From assembly GCF_002551245.1 (NCBI RefSeq), contig NZ_NTGZ01000009.1, forward strand, positions 1 to 64,000: a DNA stretch of 64,000 bases. Direction: 5' to 3'. Of the stretch, positions 1 to 8,470 are shown one piece after another. Position numbers and translations under genes: made by a program. Every line of letters begins with the position of its first letter. The stretch's first letter is position 1. The notes beneath the pieces were generated by a model. It was not told the DNA's origin, did no database searches, and was given only the letters and a program-made list of their open reading frames with translations. Source of the stretch: Streptomyces sp. rh34. GTDB taxonomy: Bacteria; Actinomycetota; Actinomycetes; Streptomycetales; Streptomycetaceae.

Positions 1-53
1 AGCGGCCGGACGAACTCCCACTCAGCATCCGACAGTTCATGGCGACGTATCAC
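1..53 (-). mobile_element. 5' end of an IS5-type transposase gene, cut by window edge
   Basis: A GTG at 53 opens a frame that begins VIRRHELSDAEWEFVRPL and runs off the left edge. The pattern HELSDAEWE..RPL is the usual N-terminus of IS5-family transposases with a DUF4096-type domain. The 40 or so bases upstream (about 54-100) should contain the terminal inverted repeat, but I cannot place its end without the other terminus. Only 17 codons are visible, so the family call rests on a short match. It may be intact outside the window. Confidence 0.6.
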
Positions 54-206
54 GAAACCATGATCCACCAGCGACGATCATTTGAAGACACCGCCTAGGA
101 CGGACGGCCTCGGGCGAGTCCGGCTGCAGGTGTAACGGCGGGCTCGGGTATGGAAACTGCCTGAATGCCTCCACCTGAAACGTCGGTGGTGCTGACCGCG
201 GTGGCG

Positions 207-737
207 TCAGTCGTCAGCTGTGACAAGGAGGGTGAGTGTCGCTGCCGAGCGGTCGATGAGGACGAGTTCGTGGTAGTCGACGTGGATCGGGCCATAGTCG
301 TGGAACGCGTCCTCGGGAAGCTGTCCCAGCAGGTATCTGCTGGCTGCCTTGCGGATCGGGGTGTAGATCTCCTGACGCAGGCGCGATGCGAGTGGTTCCG
401 GTACGTCCCCATGCTGGTTGGCCCAGGAGCGGACGACATCGACCGCCGTATCGGCATCGATGGTCTCGTAGGCCTCGGGAGCGATGCGGTCAAGCCACCA
501 CTGGCCGTGCCGCGGCCAGTCTTGAACGCCGGCTCCGTCGTACGTGTCCCGAAACTGAGGATGCGCGATCAAGGCGGCCAGCACGTCTCGATCATCCGGT
601 GCCTCGGACGATAGCTGGAAACGCTTGGCGTTGATCCAGCGGTAGCCGTGGGAGCCCTCGCCGAAGTCGAAGTCTCGGAAGTTGATGAAAGGGCTGTCCA
701 GGTGGGCGAGGACGGGCAGTGGTTCCATGGTGGTCAT
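207..737 (-). CDS. Hypothetical protein, 176 aa
   Basis: I do not recognise a family. The product is acidic and rich in Trp and Asp, with no signal peptide or membrane segment, and ends in a TLTLLVTADD tail. Its amino-acid composition looks like a soluble globular protein rather than a shadow frame. Two in-frame ATGs lie at the start (codons 1 and 4), neither with a good ribosome binding site. It sits among transposase relics, so it may be mobile-element cargo or a leftover of the resident chromosome. The frame is open over its whole length, but expression is uncertain. Confidence 0.45.
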   Translation of the reverse strand: MTTMEPLPVLAHLDSPFINFRDFDFGEGSHGYRWINAKRFQLSSEAPDDRDVLAALIAHPQFRDTYDGAGVQDWPRHGQWWLDRIAPEAYETIDADTAVDVVRSWANQHGDVPEPLASRLRQEIYTPIRKAASRYLLGQLPEDAFHDYGPIHVDYHELVLIDRSAATLTLLVTADD

Positions 738-755
738 CGTAGATTTTGCCGCTAC

Positions 756-1025
756 TCACCCCCGTCGGTGAGCACTGTCCTGACCAGCGACTATTCCTGC
801 CGGTGCCCATATCCGGGACCGGCGATTCCGCTCGGACGCACGGCTTGTGAAGTCGTGCGTCGGCTTGACGGCGAGGGTGATGTCGATGCCGAGGGTGCGG
901 GCGAGAAGCTCGGCGGGCAGCTCGGTGGCGAGCACCCGGCACAACTGAACCATCGGGTAGTCCGCCTTCTCCGCATGGATGAACCGGCACAACTCGCTTG
1001 TTTGAGGAGTCGACGAGCGCCACAT
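756..1025 (-). pseudogene. Chimeric relic: IS3-type OrfB start joined to an integrase-like piece
   Basis: Residues 13-32 of this frame (about 930-989) read CRFIHAEKADYPMVQLCRVL, the typical opening of an IS3-family OrfB transposase. The next stretch (about 849-929, LPAELLARTLGIDITLAVK) instead resembles the C-terminal part of Streptomyces tyrosine recombinases, which often contain LPA..LA..LGI followed by a basic segment. Neither piece is complete and the remainder is out of any recognisable frame. I read it as deletion debris at the edge of the NRPS cluster. The IS3 part is the more secure half. Confidence 0.4.
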
Positions 1026-1217
1026 TCAACTCCGTCCCGACCTCATCGACGGCTGACTTGCCGGCACCGGACTCAGCCCTACCCACGACGTGACCACAAC
1101 CCTAAGAAGGCGGTAAGTCCTTTCCAACGGCCCCGGCGGCTCAGGTCGAGTCACCGGGCTGAGCGTGCGGCAGGCCCTCCGGCTCGTGGCGGTGGCGGTC
1201 GTCCCACTCACGGTCGG

Positions 1218-4200
1218 TCAGCCGACCGGTTGGTCGGCCCCCGCCGCCACGATCAGTCGGGCGGCGTTGGTGACCGAGGAGTCCATGAAGAACTCGGCGA
1301 TCGGGACTTGCACCGTGAACACACTCTTGAGGCGGGACAGGAGCCGCAGCGCGGCCAGAGAGTGGAAACCCAGCGCGAAGATGTCCGTCCGCAGGTCGAT
1401 CGTCGGTACTTTGAGTACCTCGCAGTAGACCCCCGCGATCTTGACTTCGAGCTCGCTGCCCTGCACTTCCTCGGGGACGACACGCTCGCGGCTCTGCAGC
1501 GCGAGCAAGGCTGCTTGGTCAACCTTGCCATGCGAGGTGAGCGGGAACCGTTCCACTACGGAGATGTGAGCCGGAACCAGGTGTGGGGGAAGCTGGGTAC
1601 GAACGTACGCCGCGACCGTCGCCTCGTCGGCGTAGGCACCGATCAGGAACGCGATCAGCTCAAGCTCGGCCGCTGGACCAGCCTCGGTGCGCCGAGGCAC
1701 GACCAGGCTGCGCGCCACGTCCGGATGGCCGTCGAGTACCGATTCGATCTCGGCAAGCTCGACCCGATGGCCGCGCAGTTTGAGCTGACGGTCCACGCGG
1801 CCGAGGAATTCGAGGTCACCTTCGGTAGTCCATCGGCCTTGGTCGCCGGTGCGATACATACGTGCGCCCGGCTCGGCCGCGAAGGGGTCCGCCAAGAAGC
1901 GCTCGGCGGTCTGCTCGGGCCGGTTGAGCAAGCCGTCGGAGACGCCGGGGCCGGCCAGGTAGATCTCCCCCGGCACGCCGCGTCCAACCGGTGCGAGCAA
2001 AGCGTCGAGCACGTAGACGGCGGCGTGCGGCATGGGTCGTCCGATCGGCAGCGCCTCGCGGTCGAAGTCAGCACCGGGCTGGTAAGTCGTGCTGGTCACC
2101 GCCGTTTCGGTGAGCCCATAGACATGGGTGAGCGGAATCCCGAAGTCCAGCCAACGCCGGTAGACCTCGATCGGCGCGCGTTCGCCGCCGACCAGCACGC
2201 GCCGCAAGGTGTGCGGAATGGGGACAACAGACGGGTCGATCAGGCGCACTACTTCGATCCAGTAGGCGGTGGGGAGCTCACACAGAGTGATCTCGCGCTC
2301 TCCGAGGAGGTGCAGCAGTTCCTCCGGGCCGGTCCGGCCGAGCACGCCATCGAAAAAGACGACGCAGCCACCGGCCAGCCAGGTGGGGAAGAGCTCCTCG
2401 ACATGTACGTCGAAGGTCATCGCGGCGAGCTGCAGCATCCTGTCTTCCGGGCCCAGATCGAACGTGTCCACCGCGGCACGGGTGAACGCGGTCAGGTTGA
2501 CATGGGTGACGAGGGTGCCCTTGGGCACGCCCGTCGAGCCGGAGGTGAACGGGACATAGGCGACCTGACGGCCCGTCATAGCGATGTCCTCGAGATCTTC
2601 ACCGGTCTGGGCCTCGATCGAGGAAGCAACCGCCGGATCGTCGAGGGCGAGCACGTGGTGGGCCCCGGCAAAGTTCTCGGCAAGGTCCATGACCGTGAGC
2701 ACCAAGCGGGGCGCGGTCTCGGCGAGGACGTGGGCGTTGCGGCTGCCGGGCGCGTCCGGAGCCACAGGGACGTAGGCCCCGCCCGCCTTCAGCACGGCGA
2801 GCACGGCGGACGGCCAGGAGGAGCCATGGGGGAAGGCGAGCGCCACCCGCTCGCCCGTGCGAAGACCTAGCTGACGCAGATGCCGCGCGAGCCGGTTGGC
2901 CTGGCTGTTGAGCTGTGCGTAACTGACTGGAGTTCCGTCTTCACACTCGATCGCCGGCGCATCCGGGCTCTGTCGGACCCGTCGCTCGAACAGCCCGTGC
3001 AGGGTGGCCGGCTCGTCCCCCGGCACGGGTCGGCCGGTGAGCTCCCGATCGGGTGCGGCGTCGGTCGATGTGCGAAGCGCTCCCAGTGGGAGCTCGGGGT
3101 GGGAAACGGCCTGGCCGAGCAGCGCCAGGTAGCTGTCGGCCATTGCCTCGATGGTGCCCGGGTCGAACAGCTCACTGTCGTATTCGAACTGCAGGCTCAG
3201 CTCCCCCAGCGCGTCCACAGCGCCGAGACTGAGACGGAACCGGGCCCCGCCATTGGACAACTCGTATAGCTCCGTCACCGCGCAGCCCGGCAGCGTGGCC
3301 TCGAACTCCGTGGACTGCTCGAAGGAGAACATCGTCTGGAAGAGCGGGGTCTCACGCGAGGTGCGTTGGGAGTCGACCCGTTTGACAAGCTCGGTGAAAG
3401 GCGCGTCTTGTGAGGAGAGCGCGTCGAAAGTGCTCAGCTGGAGTTCGCGGACCAGGGAGGCGAAGGACACGTCCGCGTCCAGCCGCAGTCGCAGGGGCAC
3501 GGTGTTGGCGAACAGCCCGATGAGCGACTGGTACTCGGGCCGGGTCCGGCCGGCCAGAGGTGTTCCGATCAGCAGGTCGTCCTGACGGGTGTAGCGGGCC
3601 AGCAGAACGCCCCACACACCGCCGAGCGTCGCGAAGGGCGTGACCCCGAGCCGCTTGGCGCAGACGTAGGTATCGGCCCGCAGTTGCTCCGGCACCACTG
3701 TCGTGAACGCTTCCCCCCGGTAGTCCCGGGACGCTCCTGAACTGTGATCGACCGGCAGCGCGAGGATCGTCGTCGCACCGGCCAATTCCCGAGCCCACGC
3801 GTCGAGCGCGTTGCCGTAACCGCCGTCCTCGGTGGTGCGCCGCTGTTCGGCGGCGAAGTCACGGTACTGCAGGGTGAGGTCAGGCAGACCGGGCTCACCG
3901 CCCGCGTGCCATGCGGCGTAGAGCGCGACGAACTCGGTCCAGAACAGACGCAGCGACCAACCGTCCGCAACGATGTGGTGCATATTGAGGAAAAACACGT
4001 AGGCGTCATCCTCAAGACGTAGCGCGGCAGCCCGCAGAAGCGGGCCGTTCACAAGGTCGAAGGGCTCGCGAGCGGCGTTATCGACGAACACACGCCACTC
4101 GTCGGGCCGGGAGCGAAAGTCGAACACAGGCAGCGCGAAGGGCTGCGGCGGATCTGTGATCAGGTAAAATTCACCGTTCTCCTCGCCCACCCGCGAGCGC

Positions 4201-4430
4201 AGCACCTCATGCCGACGCACGATCTCGGTCACGCAGCGCTCGGCGAGCTCCGTGTCCCACGCGCCACGCAGTCGGATCACCATCGGTATCCCGTAAACGC
4301 TGCGGTCCGGAGCGAGTTGTTCAGCAATCCAGATCTGCTCCTGCAGGAGGGAGATCCTCTCGATCTGTCGGTTGCCCATGGGTGCTCCGGTCGGGTGCGT
4401 GGCCTTCGGAGTAGTGGTTGACTCGGTCAT
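1218..4430 (-). CDS. Nonribosomal peptide synthetase module, C-A-PCP
   Basis: A single elongation module of about 1070 aa. The condensation domain (about 22-440) carries the active-site HHIVADG at 151-157. The adenylation domain (about 470-960) has the nucleotide loop FTSGSTGVPKGT near 630 and the C-terminal lysine motif SHGKVDQ. The carrier domain near 1020 has LGFHSLAAL, an unusual replacement for LGGxS, with the phosphopantetheine serine kept. Hand alignment to GrsA gives the pocket D V E E L G V V T K. Two Glu residues in the pocket suggest a cationic side chain such as arginine or capreomycidine, but this is inference. It follows the dehydrogenase gene by 26 bp, with AGGAAGAG ahead of ATG 4430. 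It is last in the operon, and no thioesterase domain is fused to it. Confidence 0.93.
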   Translation of the reverse strand: MTESTTTPKATHPTGAPMGNRQIERISLLQEQIWIAEQLAPDRSVYGIPMVIRLRGAWDTELAERCVTEIVRRHEVLRSRVGEENGEFYLITDPPQPFALPVFDFRSRPDEWRVFVDNAAREPFDLVNGPLLRAAALRLEDDAYVFFLNMHHIVADGWSLRLFWTEFVALYAAWHAGGEPGLPDLTLQYRDFAAEQRRTTEDGGYGNALDAWARELAGATTILALPVDHSSGASRDYRGEAFTTVVPEQLRADTYVCAKRLGVTPFATLGGVWGVLLARYTRQDDLLIGTPLAGRTRPEYQSLIGLFANTVPLRLRLDADVSFASLVRELQLSTFDALSSQDAPFTELVKRVDSQRTSRETPLFQTMFSFEQSTEFEATLPGCAVTELYELSNGGARFRLSLGAVDALGELSLQFEYDSELFDPGTIEAMADSYLALLGQAVSHPELPLGALRTSTDAAPDRELTGRPVPGDEPATLHGLFERRVRQSPDAPAIECEDGTPVSYAQLNSQANRLARHLRQLGLRTGERVALAFPHGSSWPSAVLAVLKAGGAYVPVAPDAPGSRNAHVLAETAPRLVLTVMDLAENFAGAHHVLALDDPAVASSIEAQTGEDLEDIAMTGRQVAYVPFTSGSTGVPKGTLVTHVNLTAFTRAAVDTFDLGPEDRMLQLAAMTFDVHVEELFPTWLAGGCVVFFDGVLGRTGPEELLHLLGEREITLCELPTAYWIEVVRLIDPSVVPIPHTLRRVLVGGERAPIEVYRRWLDFGIPLTHVYGLTETAVTSTTYQPGADFDREALPIGRPMPHAAVYVLDALLAPVGRGVPGEIYLAGPGVSDGLLNRPEQTAERFLADPFAAEPGARMYRTGDQGRWTTEGDLEFLGRVDRQLKLRGHRVELAEIESVLDGHPDVARSLVVPRRTEAGPAAELELIAFLIGAYADEATVAAYVRTQLPPHLVPAHISVVERFPLTSHGKVDQAALLALQSRERVVPEEVQGSELEVKIAGVYCEVLKVPTIDLRTDIFALGFHSLAALRLLSRLKSVFTVQVPIAEFFMDSSVTNAARLIVAAGADQPVG

Positions 4431-4456
4431 CGTGTCCCGCTCTTCCTGACAGTCGG

Positions 4457-5374
4457 CTAGTAACCGAGTTCCCGGTCGACCAGGCCGATCGGCTCAAGGC
4501 CGTTCGCCAGTCGACGAATGTTGCGCAGGACCAGGTCGACGAAGGGTCCGAGTGCGTGATCCAGATCGCCCGCGCAGTGCGCGGTGATCACACAGGTGGG
4601 AAGGGACCACAGCGGGTGCTCCGGAGGAAGCGGCTCGGGGTCGGTGACGTCCAGGCCGGCGCCGGCAATCCACCCGGAGGTCAGCGCACGAACGAGGTCA
4701 TCTGTGATGACGAGTCCGCCGCGCGCCACGTTCACCAGGCACGCGTCCCGACGCATGGACCTGAGTCTGACTGCGTCGATCAGACCGGCCGTGTCCGCGG
4801 TCAGCGGCGCCGCGAGGAAGACGACACGGGCCTCGGGCAGCCATGCGTCGAGGCGATCGGGCGTGCCGACCTCGGCGCCCGCCATCGGGGCGCCGCCGCG
4901 GCACACCACCTTGGCGCGGACCCTGAACGGGCGCAGCAGTGCGAGCAGTGCCCGGGCAATGCCGCCGCCGCCCACCACAAGCACCTCGGCGTCCGTCAGC
5001 CCGATGGCGGGGCGCGGCAGCCACGCGCCGGCCCTCACGGAGGCAGTGCCCTGACGCAGCACGGTCAGCGCGAGCATGAGGGCGTGTTCAGCCACCAGCT
5101 CGGACTGGACGCCCACGGCCCGGCTCCAGCGGATCTTCTGATCCATGAGCGGCAGGTAGCTTTCGACGCCGGTGCTCGCCAACTGGACCCAGCGCACCGA
5201 CGGCGCGCACTCCAGTGCAGCTGCCAGCGCCGAGGGCCGCTCGCCGGTCCAGATCAAGCCCTGAGCCCGGGCTGGCGGAGCCAGTCGAACGCCTGAGGCA
5301 TGCAGCGCTGTCATGAGGTCGGCGGGCGCCGGTTCCGGAAGCACTGCCACTGGTAGGTCGGGAAGCATGGTCAC
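4457..5374 (-). CDS. D-isomer-specific 2-hydroxyacid dehydrogenase
   Basis: A 305-aa NAD(P)-dependent dehydrogenase expected to interconvert a 2-keto acid and a D-2-hydroxy acid. The Rossmann loop is VLVVGGGGIARALL. The catalytic trio is visible in order: Arg in NVARGGLV, Glu in DPEPLPPEHPLW, and His in VITAHCAG. The N-terminal catalytic half is divergent. GTG 5374 overlaps the stop of the A-PCP gene by 4 bp (GTGA), so the two are probably translated together. With the aminotransferase two genes upstream it could turn an amino acid into the alpha-hydroxy acid loaded by the Asp-less A domain. A serine-biosynthetic role is less likely, as there is no ACT or regulatory domain. Confidence 0.88.
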   Translation of the reverse strand: MTMLPDLPVAVLPEPAPADLMTALHASGVRLAPPARAQGLIWTGERPSALAAALECAPSVRWVQLASTGVESYLPLMDQKIRWSRAVGVQSELVAEHALMLALTVLRQGTASVRAGAWLPRPAIGLTDAEVLVVGGGGIARALLALLRPFRVRAKVVCRGGAPMAGAEVGTPDRLDAWLPEARVVFLAAPLTADTAGLIDAVRLRSMRRDACLVNVARGGLVITDDLVRALTSGWIAGAGLDVTDPEPLPPEHPLWSLPTCVITAHCAGDLDHALGPFVDLVLRNIRRLANGLEPIGLVDRELGY

Positions 5375-7200
5375 CAGCCACCGCCCGGCTTACCCACCGC
5401 CGTGACGTCCGCCTTCGCGTCGGCCAGCGCTGCCACTCCGCGTACCGAATACGCGTCGAAGACCGCGCGGAAACCGAGGCTGATGCCCAGGTGTTGGCCG
5501 ATCCAGCTGATCAGCCGCACCATGAACAGCGAATCCCCACCCAGGTCAAGCAGGTTGTCGAGCACGCCGATCTCGTCGATTCCCAGCAGCTCCGCCGCGG
5601 CGGCGCCGACGCGCCGCTCGATCTCACCTGTCGGCGGCACGAACTCGGTGGGCAGGTCGGGCCGACGCTTCGGCGGCTGTGGAAGCATCGCGTGGTCGAT
5701 CTTCCGATGCGTCGTCAGCGGGAAGTCGTCCATTCGGATCAGCGCTGAAGGGATCAGGTAGGCCGGCAGTTCGTCGGCGAGGAAGGAACGCAGCTCACCG
5801 CCGCTCACGGTGTCCCGGTCAGCAGTCACGTAGCCGATCAGACGCTGCTCACCCGAGACGTCTCGACCAGTCGTGACCAGGGCTTGACGCACCGCTGGGT
5901 GCCGGTCGAGCGCAGCCTCGATCTCGCTTGGTTCGACGCGATATCCACGCACCTTGACCTGTTGGTCGCCACGTCCGAGGAATTGCAGCCGGCCGTCGGG
6001 AAGACGACGTACCCGATCGCCGGTGCGGTACAACCTGGCCCCCGGGATCCCCGAGTAGCGGTCGGCGACGAACCGCTCCGCGGTGACGTCGGGTTTGCCC
6101 AGGTAACCGCGTGCCAGCGAGTCACCACCGAGGAGCAGCTCGCCCTCGGCGTCCGCGGGAACGAGATCGAGCCGCTCGTCGACGACGAACATGCGGGTTC
6201 CGGCGATGGCATCGCCTATGGACAACACCCCGTCCCTGGGTGCTTGTCCGGGCGGCACGCTCCAGTACGCCGCGGTCGCAGTGGTCTCGGTCGGCCCGTA
6301 GACGTGCACCAGCGGAAGGCGGAAGCGGTTCCACTGCTGGACGGCTTCGGGCATGGCGCGGTCTCCTCCCATGACGACCAGGCGCAGCGATGGGGGCAGT
6401 GCCCCGCCGGTGTCCACGAGGTGGCGAACCAGCAGGTGCCAGTGCGCCGTCTGCATCTCCAGCAGCGTGACGTCGTGCGCGGTCAGGAAGTCGAGCAGGG
6501 CCCCCACCGGGGAGAGCGCAACCCGGTCGGTCGGGAACACGCTTGTCCCGCCCTGTACGAGTGGGGGGAACAGTTCCTCGAGTGAGGCGGAGAATGCGGC
6601 GGCGGCCAGCATCAGGTAGCGATCACGCGGCCCCATGCCGAACTCGGCACTCGCGGCGGCTGCGAGATTCGCCAGGCCGAGATGGGTGATCATGACGCCT
6701 TTGGGCGCTCCGGTGGAACCTGAGGTGTAGATCACGCAGGCCAGATCGTCCGGCGCGGCTGCGGGGGCGCCCGGACGGGGAGGCAAGCGGCCCCGGTCCG
6801 GCGCAAGCGTCGTGACGGGCAGGCTGGTTGCCCCCTCCTGCGCTCCGTCCACGATGAGAATCTTGATACCGGAGTCCGCCGCGAGGAAACTCTTGCGCTG
6901 GTCGGGGTAGTCCGGATCGACAGGCACGTAGGCCGCTCTCGCACGCAGCACGCCGAGAATCGCGACCAGCAGGTCAACGGAGTGACGCATCATCACGCCG
7001 ACGCGATCGCCGGGAAGCACTCCCGCCTCCGCCAGGCGCGCCGCCATGTGCTCGGCTTCGGCGTCGAGTTCGGCGTAGGTCAGCGCCCGCTGTGCGTCCT
7101 CGGTGGCGCACGCGTGCGGCGTCACCCTGGAGTGCTGTTCAAGCAGGTGCGGGATGAGCTTCGGCGCGTCGTTACGTGCTGATGGAACGGCGGCGTTCAC
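5371..7200 (-). CDS. NRPS adenylation-carrier didomain lacking the alpha-amino-binding Asp
   Basis: 609 aa: A domain about 20-510, PCP about 520-600 with LGGDSLFMV near 555. The ATP loop is YTSGSTGAPKGV near 160. In core A4 the usual FD is replaced: AAFSASLEE, so residue 235 (GrsA numbering) is Ser, not Asp. The hand-read pocket is S A E E V G V A T K. Loss of Asp235 is known from A domains that take substrates without a normal alpha-amino group (keto, hydroxy, aryl or beta-amino acids). There is no C domain, so it probably loads a starter. Start and stop overlap both neighbours by 4 bp, making an aminotransferase / A-PCP / dehydrogenase coupled trio. Confidence 0.92.
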   Translation of the reverse strand: MNAAVPSARNDAPKLIPHLLEQHSRVTPHACATEDAQRALTYAELDAEAEHMAARLAEAGVLPGDRVGVMMRHSVDLLVAILGVLRARAAYVPVDPDYPDQRKSFLAADSGIKILIVDGAQEGATSLPVTTLAPDRGRLPPRPGAPAAAPDDLACVIYTSGSTGAPKGVMITHLGLANLAAAASAEFGMGPRDRYLMLAAAAFSASLEELFPPLVQGGTSVFPTDRVALSPVGALLDFLTAHDVTLLEMQTAHWHLLVRHLVDTGGALPPSLRLVVMGGDRAMPEAVQQWNRFRLPLVHVYGPTETTATAAYWSVPPGQAPRDGVLSIGDAIAGTRMFVVDERLDLVPADAEGELLLGGDSLARGYLGKPDVTAERFVADRYSGIPGARLYRTGDRVRRLPDGRLQFLGRGDQQVKVRGYRVEPSEIEAALDRHPAVRQALVTTGRDVSGEQRLIGYVTADRDTVSGGELRSFLADELPAYLIPSALIRMDDFPLTTHRKIDHAMLPQPPKRRPDLPTEFVPPTGEIERRVGAAAAELLGIDEIGVLDNLLDLGGDSLFMVRLISWIGQHLGISLGFRAVFDAYSVRGVAALADAKADVTAVGKPGGGW

Positions 7201-8405
7201 GCAGCGGACTCCTCTGGGTTGGGCGACGTCGACGTCAAGGGGCTCGCGGCGGCGGCGTCGATCTGCTCTGCCATCAGCTTCACGATGGGTGTGACGCCAC
7301 TGCCCGGCAGCACCGGGGCGCCAAGGGCTGCCAACCCGGTCTCAAGCGCGGCCAGCGCGGCAACCAGGTCGAGCGGGTCGGTGTGGCCGCAGTGACCGAC
7401 CCGTACCACTTGGTCGGCCAGTTCTCCGTTGCCGGTGGCCAGTTGGACGCCTGTGTGCTCGACAACCGCATCGACGAGAGGTCCCGCGCCTATTCCGGGC
7501 GGTGTGAACGCGGCCGTCACGATGCCGTTGCGCGCTACTTCTGGGGTCAGCAGCCGGAGTCCGAGGCCGCGCAAGCCCGCTCTGGCCATCCGGCCGAGCT
7601 CCGCATGCCGCCGGTGGCGCTGCTCCATGCCTTCAGCGAGTACCTGTTCGAGCGCCGCAGACAACTGGAGCAGCACGCCGACCGCCGGCGTCCAGGGGGT
7701 ACGCGGGATGGAGTGGTTCAGGCTGTCACGCGTGATCGTCCAGTCGAAGTAGTACCGCAGATGCCTGGCCTCGGCGTGCCGGCGCCAGGCGCGCTCACTG
7801 ACCGAGACGAAAGAGACCCCTGGCGGCGCCATCAGCGCCTTCTGAGTCCCGCCGACCACGACGTCCAACCCCCACGCGTCGGCCTGCATTTCGCAGCCGC
7901 CGGCCCCGGAGGCCGAGTCCACTACCGTCAGCACACTGCGGGTCGCGCGCCCGATGGCCTCGAGGTCGGTGACGACGCCTGTGGAGGTCTCGCAGTGCAC
8001 GACGATCGCCGCGACGATTCGCGAGTCGGCCTCCAGACAGGCTTCGACGACCGCAGGGTCCGGCTCGCAACCCCACTCGACGTCGAGCACGACGGTCTCC
8101 AGGCCATAAGCGCGGCACAGCGCCACCCAGCGGCTTCCAAAGGCACCGTTGTCCACCACGAGTACCTTTTCCCCTGGACTGAAGAGGTTTTGCACCGCGC
8201 TCTCGAACGCACCGGTGGTGCTTGACGAGAAGATCAGCACGTCCCCCGCGGTACCCAGCACCTGCCTGAGCCCGTCGATGATCCGTGTGAATACGCGTGC
8301 GAAGTCCACGGTGCGCTCGTCGACCATGGGATGCGTCGCCGCCGCGATGACCGCGGGCGGCAGCGGGGTCGGACCGGGTATGGCCAATCTGTCCTTGTAA
8401 ATCAT
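7197..8405 (-). CDS. Class V PLP aminotransferase (serine/alanine-glyoxylate type)
   Basis: 402 aa, fold-type I PLP enzyme. The Schiff-base lysine lies in VVGGTQKALMAPPG, preceded by VVDSASGAGG, which supplies the Asp that contacts the pyridine nitrogen. The opening IPGPTPLPPAV is characteristic of the alanine-glyoxylate / serine-pyruvate / pyridoxamine-pyruvate branch. ATG 8405 is preceded by AAGGAATC. The stop overlaps the A-PCP start (GTGA). The likely job is making a 2-keto acid that the neighbouring dehydrogenase reduces or the A domain uses directly. The amino-acid substrate cannot be told from sequence by eye. Confidence 0.9.
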   Translation of the reverse strand: MIYKDRLAIPGPTPLPPAVIAAATHPMVDERTVDFARVFTRIIDGLRQVLGTAGDVLIFSSSTTGAFESAVQNLFSPGEKVLVVDNGAFGSRWVALCRAYGLETVVLDVEWGCEPDPAVVEACLEADSRIVAAIVVHCETSTGVVTDLEAIGRATRSVLTVVDSASGAGGCEMQADAWGLDVVVGGTQKALMAPPGVSFVSVSERAWRRHAEARHLRYYFDWTITRDSLNHSIPRTPWTPAVGVLLQLSAALEQVLAEGMEQRHRRHAELGRMARAGLRGLGLRLLTPEVARNGIVTAAFTPPGIGAGPLVDAVVEHTGVQLATGNGELADQVVRVGHCGHTDPLDLVAALAALETGLAALGAPVLPGSGVTPIVKLMAEQIDAAAASPLTSTSPNPEESAA

Positions 8406-8470
8406 CTTCCTGATTCCTTCGTGCCGCGGAGGTCCGGCTTCGTCAAGGTTCGTGTGCGGTCGAGTACCGC

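Noticed and set aside
1222..1237. 16-bp palindrome as terminator of the NRPS operon
   Set aside because: It lies inside the coding sequence just before the stop and is short; not convincing as a terminator.
648..2870. 740-aa plus-strand ORF
   Set aside because: Shadow of the NRPS module on the other strand; composition is Arg/Gly/His-rich with no domain.
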